Assembly: GCA_030041295.1 (NCBI GenBank)
Contig: JASHOD010000053.1
Location: 62,001 to 126,000, forward strand
Reading direction: 5' to 3'
Length of the DNA: 64,000 nucleotides
DNA from: Nitrososphaerales archaeon
GTDB taxonomy: Archaea > Thermoproteota > Nitrososphaeria > Nitrososphaerales > CADDZS01
A program made the position numbers and the translations under genes. This document shows positions 1 through 9,449 of the stretch, piece by piece; position 1 is the stretch's first letter, and each line of letters starts with the position of its first letter. The notes below the pieces were generated by a model. That model made no database searches, had not been told where the DNA came from, and was given only the letters and a program-made list of their open reading frames with translations.

Positions 1-596
1 ATTGCTGAGAGTTCCCTTACCGAGATATTCTCCTTGACTATCCTTTCGAGAAGATCAAACCGAACGGAGGGATCTTTTACTCTTGCGAGTATTCTAGCGT
101 GATGCTCAGAGACTTTGTGAAGGAAATCAATGGCATCAGTCTTTGAGGCAAGGAAATCAGGATCAAACAAATTAAGCATCGCAATGTAATTCCCTACGTG
201 TTGCTTTGATCGTCCCAGAAGTGCACCTATCTGTTCGTAGGTCAGATGAAAATCCCTGTTCAGTCTTTTCAAAGTGAACGCTTTTTCATAATCAGAGAGC
301 TCCTCTCTGTCCAAGTTTTCTATCAAAGACTCGAAAATCATCTGAGAGTCGTCTGCTCCGACAACACTCGCCCGAATTGATTTCCAACCGAGGTTCTTTG
401 CTGCCAAAAATCTCCGATGGCCATACACGAGCTCGTATTTCCCCTCGTGCTTTGGAGAAGGGCGGACCTTTACCGGAACTAGCTGACCATGTTTGCTCAA
501 GGAAAGATTGAGTCGTCTGATGTTTGAGTCTGAATAATGCAATCTAGAATTGTAAGGGTTCCATTCGATCGAATCTAGGGGAATCTCTGCTTCCAA
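1..596 (-). CDS. ParB-like partition/nucleoid protein (partial, C-terminus outside window)
   Basis: A reverse-strand frame stays open from the window edge to about position 629. The translated part has the ParB N-terminal nuclease-like fold: N-P-Y-N-S-R near the start, then a G-H-R-R-F box (the ParB GHRR motif), then E-N-L-D-R-E-E-L. A helix-turn-helix follows (Y-E-Q-I-G-A-L-L-G-R-S), with H-A-R-I-L further on. ParB proteins bind centromere-like DNA and use CTP; archaeal homologues may instead be regulators. No ATG or GTG exists in the frame; the first usable start is TTG at 594-596, after a short AT-rich stretch. The gene runs off the left edge, so its partner (ParA or other) cannot be seen. 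It is transcribed in the same direction as the neighbouring dehydratase but upstream sequence belongs to that gene's 3' side. Confidence 0.85.
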   Translation of the reverse strand, partial: MEAEIPLDSIEWNPYNSRLHYSDSNIRRLNLSLSKHGQLVPVKVRPSPKHEGKYELVYGHRRFLAAKNLGWKSIRASVVGADDSQMIFESLIENLDREELSDYEKAFTLKRLNRDFHLTYEQIGALLGRSKQHVGNYIAMLNLFDPDFLASKTDAIDFLHKVSEHHARILARVKDPSVRFDLLERIVKENISVRELSA

Positions 597-686
597 AAAC
601 TGCGCTCTGGCAGAGTCACATATTCTGAATCTAATAAGTATTCGAGCGAGAAAATAAAGGAGTCAGTTTGAATATAGCTGAAATCA

Positions 687-1820
687 TCAATGATATCGAT
701 ACTTTTTGAAGAAATCGATGTGCGTTTCTCTTTGAGGATGCCTCTTTATCTCAGAGTAATCTAATTCGACACCTAAGCCCGGGCGCTCGGATAATCTGAT
801 CTGTCCATTAGAAACATGTTCTCCGCCTTTGACTAGTTTGGACCTCCACGGCACATCGACCCAGTATTCCAAAATCAAGCCATTTGGCATCGAGGTCAAC
901 AGGTGAGCCGAGGCAGCAGTTGACACCGGTCCGTTGGAATTGTGAGGAGCAACAAGAATGTTCTTGTTTTCGGCCAAAGCAGCGATTTTACGTAATTCGG
1001 AGATTCCACCGACGTGGCATACATCAGGCTGTATGACGTCAATTCCAGTGCTTGAAGAAAGGAGATTCCAATAGTCGGATCTTGTGAAAAGGCGCTCGCC
1101 CGTCGCGATAGGGATGTCTACACTTCTTGCAACTCTTGCCAATCCCTCCATGTCCTCTGGAGGCACGGGCTCCTCGAGCCACATAGGATCGAAGCGTTCT
1201 AACTTTTTACCTAATCTGATTGCAGTTCGCGCAGAGAATCTCCCATGCGCTTCGATGATGAGATCGACGTTCACTCCAACTTCTTCTCTTACTTCACTCA
1301 CGATCATGATCGCTTTTTCTTCGTCTACTCGATCAATTGTCAGGTCGGCTGTTCCGAAAGGATCAAACTTTAGTGCATTGAATCCCTTTTGGACCATCCT
1401 ACTTGCAGCTTTAGCATACTCCTTAGGTGTCCCATTTCCTGAGAACCATCCATTAGCATACAATCTCACTTGGTCGCGATATTTTCCACCTATAATTTTG
1501 TACAACGGGAGATTGGAGGCTTTTCCTACGATATCCCAGAGTGCTTGATCTATTGCACTGATTGCGGTTGTGAAGACTGCTCCTCCTCTCCAAAATGGTC
1601 CCCTGTGCATGCCCCTCCAAATTTTTTCAATGTTAAATGGATCCTGACCTAGAAAATATTTCCGAAGATCCTGAATCGCCCCTACGACACCGTACTGATT
1701 ATTCGCTAGTGTCGCTTCGCCGTTTCCCACTAAACCTTCATTATCTGTTTTGAGCTCGACAAAGATGTAGTTTCTCCAGTTGGCTTCCATTGTGTAGATC
1801 TTTAGGTCGACTATTTTCAT
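687..1820 (-). CDS. Enolase-superfamily sugar-acid dehydratase (galactonate/gluconate dehydratase-like)
   Basis: The 377-residue protein is full length for the mandelate racemase/muconate lactonizing branch. The N-terminal capping domain occupies about residues 1-125. Catalytic features in the barrel are K151 (in KFDPFG), three acidic metal ligands E190, E216 (in WLEEP) and E242 (in ATGER), H192 two residues after the first ligand, and H293 in APHNSNGP. This spacing matches the D-galactonate dehydratase group, which dehydrates C6 sugar acids to 2-keto-3-deoxy acids using Mg2+. The first metal ligand is Glu instead of the usual Asp, giving E-x-H. The ATG start is clear. Substrate cannot be decided from sequence: gluconate, galactonate or another sugar acid are all possible. 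The neighbouring aldehyde dehydrogenase, ThDP enzyme and sugar isomerase suit a sugar-catabolic setting. Confidence 0.85.
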   Translation of the reverse strand: MKIVDLKIYTMEANWRNYIFVELKTDNEGLVGNGEATLANNQYGVVGAIQDLRKYFLGQDPFNIEKIWRGMHRGPFWRGGAVFTTAISAIDQALWDIVGKASNLPLYKIIGGKYRDQVRLYANGWFSGNGTPKEYAKAASRMVQKGFNALKFDPFGTADLTIDRVDEEKAIMIVSEVREEVGVNVDLIIEAHGRFSARTAIRLGKKLERFDPMWLEEPVPPEDMEGLARVARSVDIPIATGERLFTRSDYWNLLSSSTGIDVIQPDVCHVGGISELRKIAALAENKNILVAPHNSNGPVSTAASAHLLTSMPNGLILEYWVDVPWRSKLVKGGEHVSNGQIRLSERPGLGVELDYSEIKRHPQRETHIDFFKKYRYH

Positions 1821-1957
1821 TTCGAAGAAGCTCCTGATTTATCGAGATTATCACGTGCTTTTATGTTTCAAAAACTCTCTTCACATGATGCAGGAGGCTC
1901 TCATTCAAAGAAGTTAAATTACTTGTATGGTTGGATCGATTTTCTGGTTAGAGAAAT

Positions 1958-4039
1958 TTGAAACCAGATAGCTGGAAGATATGCCCCGATGATCGACCAT
2001 CTGATGTTCAGAACCCATCTTCTCGCTTGGTTCAAATCGCATTGTCTGGTTTTCCACAGCTAGCGGCCGATACGATTCTGAATAGAGATTATTCCGAAAG
2101 ACTCCCATTGATTATAGAAGAAGCAATTAGACTGTTAAATCTAGCATTCATACAAGAAAGAAGAAATAGGGAAGCTTGTGTTCGAGTTTTACTCGAGATC
2201 GCTCTAAACCTATTCGGAATCGAGGGCAAAAGAGCGTCTTTGTCCGAGGCCGATGCGGAAAAATCTGTTGTTCAAATACTCTTGATACTGAAATCATGGG
2301 AGGAATCAGAGAAGAAGGAATATGATGGGGAACTTGACTCGACAAAGGTTGTGGTCGATCAAATTCTCCGTGATATGAGAAAAGTTCTCAAAGGACAGAG
2401 CATGGTGGCGAAGATAGCAGATGAGATCGAAAGCGGACTAGACAAGAACGATCCCTCTGGAAGTTTCCTTATTGAGTCCAAGCGAGCAATACAAACGAAC
2501 GTATACTACGAAATTGTCTCGAAAGCCCTGAGCAAGATTGGAAATGATTCTGCGACCGGACTGAGGTGGCTAAGGCACCTCGGAGCAGTCCAAGTCTCTA
2601 GCAATCCCGTTATCGCTGCACGTGCCTTCGAAGAATTTGAAGAGCTCTGGACTGATTTTGATCTAGTAATATCGAGCCACCCTGAATGGCAAAATAATCT
2701 TGAGCAATTTGCTGACGAGATTGCATTGTATGGTACCGTAACTTCTCTACTTCCAAATGTCTTGGATTTTCGTCCGATTGCGCTACTCTCGGATTTTGAA
2801 GACGGGATGGTTAGTATACAGATCAACCCTAACAAAGCATCGAGTGTGCGGGATAGTCTTGAGGACGCACTGCGAATTTATTCAATTCTGAGAGAGTTAC
2901 TTCGAAAATACGATCCTTGGCTCATGCCTGACTTAAAACTAGACAGTCCTGGCAGGCCCAACGTAGTCTTCAAGGTAGCGACCTCGGAACCTGAAGCAAT
3001 TGATCTAACTGAGAGCCTTGATTCAAAAGGAATGGGAACGAACAATACGGTTACGTTCTCTGTCTCGCAAGAGATCAAAATCGTAATGACTGTCATAAAG
3101 GGACTAGCTCATGCCCTAAAGGCCGGGATTCCGATCACCCGAGTTTACATTACCAACATGGAGGGACGATTGGAAGATCACATGCGCGAGTGCCTCGCTT
3201 CTGATATAGTTCACTCGAGTTTGGAAAAAGTTGATGATAGGCGTGAAAGGATTAAATCAACTATATCAAAGGTAGCGCAAAAAGAAATCGAAATTTCCTA
3301 TGAAGCTGGAATAGAACTTATTTGCAACAAACGCTATCTAAAATCTTTGAGCGACAAATGGTTCTTTGATTTGGTCGGGAAGGATAAGACCCAGATTCTC
3401 GATCAATTGGAATCCGACATTAGAATGTCCGGAATTTTTGTTACAAGGCGAGTGTTCAGGCTGGCTTTTGACTCGACAGTAAGATCCAAATGGACGAAGT
3501 ATTTGAAGGAACATCTTGAGATTTCCGAAAGCCAAGCGAGCAAAGTCATGGATTCAATTGACTTGTTACCGTCGTCAAAGAGACGCGACGCGGACACGTT
3601 ACAGGTTCTTGGAAATAGCTTAGTCACTAACCTTACCAATACAGAATTTCCGGATCAGCAGTTGAAGGTTTGGAATAAATCTCGCGAGACAAACTTTGCA
3701 TTATCCAAATTTGAAAATTCTATCTCAAACGACCCGGACCCAAAGGTTTTGGAGAGACTCTTGGAAATTGCCGAGTTTCGGAAAGCGTACCTCTTGACTA
3801 ATGAACTCTCGAAGGAATTGAATGAGGTTGGAATCGATGTTCCCTCAGAAACTGATGGATTGGAAGTGGAAGATTGGAAATCGTATGGTCCGTCAAAGAA
3901 AACGATGGAAGAATTCAAGAATGCGTATTTGAGTTTCAGGAGTAAGCTAGTCCAATCTGTGAACAGCAGCAACTCTCAGCGCGAAAAATTAAGCAAATTG
4001 TTAAATCGCCAAGACGGCCGGATGATGACGTCCTCGTAA
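1958..4039 (+). CDS. Large hypothetical protein, predicted helical and soluble
   Basis: This 693-residue frame begins at TTG and has no earlier ATG or GTG in frame. It shows good coding character: it is long, mostly charged and amphipathic, and has no signal peptide or membrane helix. I do not recognise any domain. The sequence reads as long helices with many Glu/Lys and Leu/Ile heptad-like patches (for example around residues 60-160 and 420-520). A central segment (about 250-370) is richer in strand-like sequence, including a Gly-Met-Gly-Thr-Asn-Asn turn. Its 3' end abuts the convergent ThDP gene with no gap. The divergent spacing from the dehydratase (137 bp) leaves room for two promoters. 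It could be a scaffold or regulatory protein, but nothing in the sequence fixes a role. Confidence 0.75.
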   Translation: MKPDSWKICPDDRPSDVQNPSSRLVQIALSGFPQLAADTILNRDYSERLPLIIEEAIRLLNLAFIQERRNREACVRVLLEIALNLFGIEGKRASLSEADAEKSVVQILLILKSWEESEKKEYDGELDSTKVVVDQILRDMRKVLKGQSMVAKIADEIESGLDKNDPSGSFLIESKRAIQTNVYYEIVSKALSKIGNDSATGLRWLRHLGAVQVSSNPVIAARAFEEFEELWTDFDLVISSHPEWQNNLEQFADEIALYGTVTSLLPNVLDFRPIALLSDFEDGMVSIQINPNKASSVRDSLEDALRIYSILRELLRKYDPWLMPDLKLDSPGRPNVVFKVATSEPEAIDLTESLDSKGMGTNNTVTFSVSQEIKIVMTVIKGLAHALKAGIPITRVYITNMEGRLEDHMRECLASDIVHSSLEKVDDRRERIKSTISKVAQKEIEISYEAGIELICNKRYLKSLSDKWFFDLVGKDKTQILDQLESDIRMSGIFVTRRVFRLAFDSTVRSKWTKYLKEHLEISESQASKVMDSIDLLPSSKRRDADTLQVLGNSLVTNLTNTEFPDQQLKVWNKSRETNFALSKFENSISNDPDPKVLERLLEIAEFRKAYLLTNELSKELNEVGIDVPSETDGLEVEDWKSYGPSKKTMEEFKNAYLSFRSKLVQSVNSSNSQREKLSKLLNRQDGRMMTSS

Positions 4040-5866
4040 TTAACTTCCTTTTGCCCTAGAGGGAAGGTCCCAGAAGCCGTATGATTTAGATCCCGCATAT
4101 GGGAACCTATTTTCAATTACTGCCTCAACCACGACAGGCCCAGTACCAGGCTTAATTGCGGTCGCTATAGACTTTGTAAGGGCGCTTGGATCTTCGGCTC
4201 TGAAGTAACCCGCCCCAAACGCCTCAGCGATCCTCTGGAAATTAGGCGTTCTAATTTTTCCGTCCTTATCCTTGAAGTCAGTGCCAATTATTCTACCTGC
4301 GAAGTTTCTCATTTGGAGATCTCTGATCGAAATCCAACCAAAATTGTTCAGAACAACTACTACGACATCGAGTTTCAATTGCACTGCCGTGAGTAACTCA
4401 CTGTTGTTCATTAGAAATGATCCGTCGCCTTCAAACGCAACGCAGACGCGATCTGGTCTTGCCAGCTTTGCTCCTATAATAGCGGGAAAGGCAAATCCCA
4501 TTGTTGAATAACCACCTGAACTAAGAAAAGTTCTAGGCTCTGACGCCACCCAAAGCTGAGAAAAGATCTCCTGAGGAAGTCCTGCACTTACGGAAATTAT
4601 TGCACTCTGCGGAATCACTTCTCTTGATATTTTCACTGCGTTAGGAATTCCCATCGGTGTAGTTACGCGCAGTTCCTCAATCTCTTTTAGCCAAGCATCC
4701 TTGAGCTCTCTCATTCGCTTATAGTGCGGCGTATTGAGATAGCTCGTTGAACTCTTGGGATGTCCCGCAAGCTTATTCAGATGTTCCAAAAGTACCGACA
4801 GACCTGATTTTGCGTCGGAATTAATTCCAATTTCCGTTGGGTAATTCTTTCCGATTTCGTGAGGGTCTATATCCATGTGAATTAGTTTCGTGGGTGGAAT
4901 GTTGAAAGTCACATTTGGGGCATAGGAGCTCGTCGTTTCGTCGCTGAAAGTTACACCTATCGCCAAAATGACATCTGCCTCCAGAGCAAGTTTGTTTGCG
5001 ACCAAACTTCCAACATTTCCTGGCGAGAACACATAAAGATCATGATCTTCGGGGAAGCCTCCCTTGGCATCACCTCTAAATGAGGAGGCAACAGGCGCGC
5101 CCAAGAATTCGGCTACTTTGATAAGCTCGTCTTGTGCATCAGACATTACAACACCTCCTCCAATCAAAATCAGGGGTCGATGCGAGCTTTGCAAGAGCTT
5201 TGCTGCTTTCGCAACAATGTCCGGATCCGGATAAATCCGCCCCAAATCTACCGGTACTTCCGGTAATTCGGCTCGCGTCTTCTCAACTTGGATTTCCATC
5301 GGAAAGTCGATTAACACAGGGCCGGGTCGTCCGCTCAACGCATCCCTGTACGCATTACTAAGAACTCTAGGAAGTTGCTTGATGGAAGAAACTAAGAAGG
5401 TCCTTTTGCAAAAGTGCCTCATCGCATTGATGTAATCAACTGCGTTCTGCCTTTCAATCTCCTGAAATATTCCCATACCAAATAGGTAGGTTTGAATCTC
5501 TCCAGTCAAGGCAATAAAGGTCGAAGAATCTACATAAGCTGTGGCAAGCGCAGTAGAAAGATTTGTTGCGCCCGGACCAACTGATGTCGTGACTACCGCT
5601 GGAATCTTTCGGTTCGCGCGAAAATATCCATCCGCCATATGTCCTCCCCATTGCTCATGCTTGATAGGAACAAACTCCAGATCTGGTGCATAATCTATCA
5701 GCTCATCAATGATAGCTGCATTACCGTGCCCAGGAATTCCGAAGACATGTCTCATACCGGATTTCTTGAGATATTCGGCTATGTATTTCGCGCCTGTCAG
5801 CTCAACATTTGGCAAATCAAAGTCACCTGTTATATGACTGGCAACTACAAGCCCTTTGAGAATCAA
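4040..5866 (-). CDS. Thiamine-diphosphate-dependent enzyme (acetolactate synthase/decarboxylase family)
   Basis: The frame gives 608 residues with the three domains of this family. The Pyr domain (about 20-190) has the catalytic Glu, E71 in K-H-E-Q. The central Rossmann-like domain covers about 215-365. The PP domain (about 405-600) has the ThDP/Mg motif, starting G-D-G at 480-482 and ending N-N at 507-508. Members condense or decarboxylate 2-keto acids, or hydrolyse cyclic diones (IolD). The substrate is not readable from motifs. It is divergent from a methylmalonate-semialdehyde-type dehydrogenase, a pairing also seen in inositol and branched-chain routes; this is suggestive only. The first 17 residues are atypical, so the in-frame TTG near 5815 (giving M-P-N-V-E-L-T-G-A) may be the true start. 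The 3' end touches the convergent 693-residue gene. Confidence 0.88.
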   Translation of the reverse strand: MILKGLVVASHITGDFDLPNVELTGAKYIAEYLKKSGMRHVFGIPGHGNAAIIDELIDYAPDLEFVPIKHEQWGGHMADGYFRANRKIPAVVTTSVGPGATNLSTALATAYVDSSTFIALTGEIQTYLFGMGIFQEIERQNAVDYINAMRHFCKRTFLVSSIKQLPRVLSNAYRDALSGRPGPVLIDFPMEIQVEKTRAELPEVPVDLGRIYPDPDIVAKAAKLLQSSHRPLILIGGGVVMSDAQDELIKVAEFLGAPVASSFRGDAKGGFPEDHDLYVFSPGNVGSLVANKLALEADVILAIGVTFSDETTSSYAPNVTFNIPPTKLIHMDIDPHEIGKNYPTEIGINSDAKSGLSVLLEHLNKLAGHPKSSTSYLNTPHYKRMRELKDAWLKEIEELRVTTPMGIPNAVKISREVIPQSAIISVSAGLPQEIFSQLWVASEPRTFLSSGGYSTMGFAFPAIIGAKLARPDRVCVAFEGDGSFLMNNSELLTAVQLKLDVVVVVLNNFGWISIRDLQMRNFAGRIIGTDFKDKDGKIRTPNFQRIAEAFGAGYFRAEDPSALTKSIATAIKPGTGPVVVEAVIENRFPYAGSKSYGFWDLPSRAKGS

Positions 5867-6009
5867 ATTAAGGCTTGTGCAATACAGAATGGTCTAGTCA
5901 TTTAATCAAGTGGAAACTGGCACGAAATATGTAATGGAGTTTGAAATAACTGATAAAGGCCCCCACTACCAGAACTACACAATTAGCTATTGGAGTAGAT
6001 TCAACCAAA

Positions 6010-7482
6010 ATGAAACTAAATGAAAGTTATGGAAAGCTCGAACTTTTGATTGATGGGAACTGGAAGAGATCGGTTTCCAGTCAAACTCAGCTCATATATG
6101 ACCCTGGTACGGGCGAGTCTATCGGCGAGGTCCCATTTGCGACGACCGAAGAAACAAACTTGGCTGTTGAAACTTCCCAAAAGGCCTTTGAAAAATGGTC
6201 CAACGTGCCAATTTTGGAACGAATAAAGTATCTATTCAAAATCCGCTCCTTGCTTGAAGAACATCGCGACGAAATTGCTTCAATTAATACTCAAAGCCAC
6301 GGCAAGACCCTTGAAGAGAGTCGAGGCGAAGTCCAAAGGACAATCGAAAACGTGGAATCTGCGATTTCGACGGCTTACACGCTTTCAAAGGGCGAGACTT
6401 TTGACCGGATCGCAGAGGGGATTGATGAATTTTCTGTCAAAGAACCTCTCGGTGTCTTTGCGATAATCTGCCCCTTCAATTTCCCTTTGATGGTTCCATT
6501 CTGGTTTATCCCATATGCAGTTGTACTTGGTGATTCTATAGTTGTGAAGCCTAGCGAAATAGATCCAGTACCAACTGCCTATGTGGTGAAACTCATTGAA
6601 GATAAGGTCGGCCTTCCTCCGGGCGTCCTAAATTTAGTTCACGGGAGCAAGGATACAGTTCAAACTTTGATTTCGCATAAACTCGTGAAAGGTGTAACAT
6701 TTGTCGGCTCTACCCCCGTCGCTAAAAGAGTTTACCAGCTTGCTGGTGAACATGGAAAGAGAGCCCTTGTAAATGGCGGTGCGAAAAATTCAATCGTTAT
6801 AATGCCAGACGCGAAAATCGACAATGCAATATCACCGATTGTCTCATCTTTCTTTGGAAACGCAGGTCAGAGGTGCCTCGCCGGGGCCAATCTCATCACT
6901 ATTGGTGATGACACTCGCAAAACTGTGGTAAACAAATTCGCCAAGGCATCGAGCGAATTGAGGGTGGGATATGGTCTAGAAAACTCAACGCAAATGGGAC
7001 CAGTCGTTTCGAAGAAATCCAAGGAAAGAATCCTAGATTACGTCGAGAAGGGACTGTCCGAAGGCGCAAAGTTAGCTTCGGACGGAAGAGAAACCAAAGT
7101 AATTTCGTATCCCCAAGGATTCTATTTGGGTCCAACAATCTTTGATCAAGTCGCAGAAGACATGACAATCGCAAAGGAGGAAATTTTTGGTCCAATAGCT
7201 AGCGTGTTATCCTATGACAGCTTAGATGACGCGATAGAGTCCATCAACGGCAACACGAATTTTGGAAATATGGCGTGTATCTTCACTTCAAGCGGCGGCT
7301 CGGCGTCGAAGTTTAGACATGAGGTCGATGCAGGAAACATAGGAATCAACCTGGGGGTCGCCCAGCCGGCTGCTCCCTTTCCTTTCGGAGGAAGAAGAGA
7401 GTCGTTTTACGGGATTCTTCACGCGCAGATCGACACGGTGGATTTTTTCACTGACAAGAAGATAGTAATCTCAAGATGGTAA
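6010..7482 (+). CDS. mmsA: CoA-acylating methylmalonate-semialdehyde dehydrogenase-like aldehyde dehydrogenase
   Basis: The 490-residue protein is a complete aldehyde dehydrogenase. N157 lies in P-F-N-F-P, K180 in V-V-K-P-S-E, and the catalytic C289 in GNAGQRCLAG. The position of the usual general-base Glu is replaced in V-N-G-G-A-K-N, a hallmark of the CoA-dependent MmsA/IolA subfamily; L-M-V-P-F-W also matches that group. These enzymes convert malonate or methylmalonate semialdehyde to acetyl- or propionyl-CoA in valine, thymine or inositol breakdown. The start is ATG, 143 bp from the divergent ThDP gene. Subfamily assignment is fairly firm; the actual pathway is inferred. Confidence 0.88.
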   Translation: MKLNESYGKLELLIDGNWKRSVSSQTQLIYDPGTGESIGEVPFATTEETNLAVETSQKAFEKWSNVPILERIKYLFKIRSLLEEHRDEIASINTQSHGKTLEESRGEVQRTIENVESAISTAYTLSKGETFDRIAEGIDEFSVKEPLGVFAIICPFNFPLMVPFWFIPYAVVLGDSIVVKPSEIDPVPTAYVVKLIEDKVGLPPGVLNLVHGSKDTVQTLISHKLVKGVTFVGSTPVAKRVYQLAGEHGKRALVNGGAKNSIVIMPDAKIDNAISPIVSSFFGNAGQRCLAGANLITIGDDTRKTVVNKFAKASSELRVGYGLENSTQMGPVVSKKSKERILDYVEKGLSEGAKLASDGRETKVISYPQGFYLGPTIFDQVAEDMTIAKEEIFGPIASVLSYDSLDDAIESINGNTNFGNMACIFTSSGGSASKFRHEVDAGNIGINLGVAQPAAPFPFGGRRESFYGILHAQIDTVDFFTDKKIVISRW

Positions 7483-7979
7483 AGGCAATCAACTCTCAGC
7501 CCATGATGTAGAAACAGCCGAAGCCACCCCTCTGTCAGAAAGATACGGGTCTTCGATCCGGGATACTGATAGAGTCACAAAACTAGAGAAGAGCATATCT
7601 TTCGGCTTAATTAGTCCTTAGGGCATATCTCTCAATGCGCAATCGTATGCTATACCACTTTCCAAATTTCAATTGTAATCGCTGTCATTCATTCCCTCTT
7701 ATATTGTCAAAGGGAGCGCGAATCTCACCGGCGCGGGTGTCCTTAATGAACTACTTATGAACAATGGCTTTACTACTAGGGCATATGAGCAGGGGAACCA
7801 TTCTGTGAAGCGATCTCTGCCATAACCGCGCCATAATCTGCAAAACGTCACTGCCGGGTTATCGAGTTTCGCGGCTTTCGATGGGAGCTAGACGAAATTC
7901 AATCATCATATTTGAACCCCCTCTAGATAACTTGCACGCACGAAATGAGGACAAGCCACTGCATTCTGATTCCTTGTAC
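7483..7979. other. 497-bp intergenic stretch
   Basis: This gap between the dehydrogenase and the flavin-binding protein has no complete gene that I can support. It holds one short open stretch (see 7675-7825) that may be a gene relic. No tRNA cloverleaf, clear terminator or long repeat was found. Confidence 0.5.
7675..7825 (+). pseudogene. Possible relic of a phospholipase-D-like (HKD) domain
   Basis: A 50-codon frame with no start codon at a sensible place ends at TAA 7823-7825. It reads K-G-S-A-N-L-T-G-A-G followed ten residues later by an N-N-G-F turn. The G-S-A-N-L-T string resembles the segment following the HKD motif in phospholipase-D-superfamily nucleases. Only this fragment is present; the rest of the gap is not coding. 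It could be chance. Confidence 0.2.
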
Positions 7980-8501
7980 TTAGGTATTGATTCGAGTTCT
8001 AAATTTACTTAGAGCAGAATTTATTTCACTTCGCATGTCCTCGAATGAGGTACGATATTCCGGTCCAACAATCGTCGCGTCAAACTTCATGTGAGAGTTG
8101 ATCGGCGCAGCTTCAGATCTATCGCCTAATACTTCCGTGACTTTGAATCGATACATTGATTGTTTTGATCTCGCAGTGTTAACTTTGAAATGGTCAGCCT
8201 TACTTTTGAAACGCTTTGCAAAGCCGCGAACGTACAAGAGTCCTAGTCCATCCTGCAAAATGAACGTCGCGTTAGACTTCTTGTTCAGATTATGTTCAGT
8301 GTGCGATCCTTTGTAAACTTGAAAACAGAGTTCACTGCGAGAAGTTGAAATTACCTGATAAGGAGAAAGTAGACAAACACGTGAAAAGCCGCTTACGTCC
8401 GTTGTGAGAAGAAAGATGACAGTATTCGACCGTGCCCTCTTTTGTATTGACAAATCAGACGCAATAGATAGGGGAAGTAATTTTCCGACATTTTCGGTCA
8501 A
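7980..8501 (-). CDS. FMN-binding split-barrel protein (pyridoxamine-phosphate-oxidase-like)
   Basis: The 173-residue product has a strand-rich core typical of flavin split barrels. A strand ending V-C-L-L-S-P is followed by S-T-S-R-S-E-L-C-F-Q and then K-G-S-H-T-E-H-N-L, which matches the pattern where small flavoproteins bind the FMN phosphate. A second part reads F-I-L-Q-D-G and L-Y-V-R-G-F-A. Members reduce or oxidise small substrates with FMN or F420; no substrate is readable here. It lies 49 bp downstream of the isomerase-like gene on the same strand, so the two may be co-transcribed. Assignment is by fold-level pattern only. Confidence 0.55.
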   Translation of the reverse strand: MTENVGKLLPLSIASDLSIQKRARSNTVIFLLTTDVSGFSRVCLLSPYQVISTSRSELCFQVYKGSHTEHNLNKKSNATFILQDGLGLLYVRGFAKRFKSKADHFKVNTARSKQSMYRFKVTEVLGDRSEAAPINSHMKFDATIVGPEYRTSFEDMRSEINSALSKFRTRINT

Positions 8502-8550
8502 TGTGATTCGCTCTTTTCTTTTCCCTTCAACTAGAAAGCCAGATAGGCAA

Positions 8551-9429
8551 TCAAGCTTTCAAGAATTTTTCCAGTCGTTTCTTCGACTCTCTGGCAGCAA
8601 CTCGCCAATTTCCGTCACAAACATTGTTAAGATAAGAATCATTTTCAAACTCCAAAGAGAGGAAACCCGAATATCCAACGGACTCTAGTGCATCAAAGAA
8701 GGGTCTCCACTGCACTACTCCTTCTCCCAGGAAAGGAAAATTAAAATCCTCTCCTAGAACACCAGCTTTTCCCGCCACGTCTTTCACATGAACATGCCTT
8801 ACTTTTGTCCCTAGTCTTGTTATTGCCCATGCAGGATCGTTCCCATATAGGGCGAGGTGAGACGGATCGAGGTTCACGGCAAGATACTTTGAATCAAAAT
8901 AGCTAAGGAGCTCTCTCATCGTGTAATAATCATGTACTAGCATTCCGAAAACGGCCTCAACGGTAATTATGACGTTATTCTTCTCCGCAGACTCGACAAT
9001 GCTCGAAAAGGAATCTTTCACTGTATTCCAGGCTCTTTCTTCCGAAATATCTCTTCCAATTTTCTCGTACTCGGGACTCCAGGTCATCGGTCCTGTAAAC
9101 ACGTTCAAAATAGGAATTTCAAGCGCAGACGCTCCTTGGATGTATTTCTCGATAACTGCAACACGTCTTTTCCTACTGCTTTCATCCTTCGTTACAAAGT
9201 CCTGCCAGCACATTATGTTTGAGACTTGTAACTTTCGATACCTTGTTTTCTGGACGAGAGCCCTCAATTCTCCAACACTGTTGAAATGATGTCCTAACAT
9301 CCACTCCACTCCGTCAAATCCTCCCTCTCCTAGTACTTTGATTGCTTCTGCAGTGGTGGGAGCTGACCATTTCATTTTTGAAATCATATAGTAGGGGATG
9401 AAGGAAATCTTCCATCCATGAATTGTCAA
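8551..9429 (-). CDS. Sugar phosphate isomerase/epimerase family TIM-barrel protein
   Basis: The 292-residue protein belongs to the xylose-isomerase-like/AP-endonuclease-2 fold. Putative metal ligands are the Glu in I-T-V-E-A-V, the Asp in V-N-L-D-P-S-H, the His pair in R-H-V-H-V-K-D, and the Glu in L-S-L-E-F-E. This order is the canonical one for IolE, hydroxypyruvate isomerase and tagatose epimerase relatives. The early G-F-D-G-V-E-W motif is also typical. It would act in the cytosol on a keto-sugar or inosose. The start near M-T-I-H-G-W is uncertain; the methionines at codons 15 and 18 are alternatives. It sits in an apparent catabolic neighbourhood with dehydrogenases. Confidence 0.8.
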   Translation of the reverse strand: MTIHGWKISFIPYYMISKMKWSAPTTAEAIKVLGEGGFDGVEWMLGHHFNSVGELRALVQKTRYRKLQVSNIMCWQDFVTKDESSRKRRVAVIEKYIQGASALEIPILNVFTGPMTWSPEYEKIGRDISEERAWNTVKDSFSSIVESAEKNNVIITVEAVFGMLVHDYYTMRELLSYFDSKYLAVNLDPSHLALYGNDPAWAITRLGTKVRHVHVKDVAGKAGVLGEDFNFPFLGEGVVQWRPFFDALESVGYSGFLSLEFENDSYLNNVCDGNWRVAARESKKRLEKFLKA

Positions 9430-9449
9430 TTTCGAAAGACCTCAGCAGT

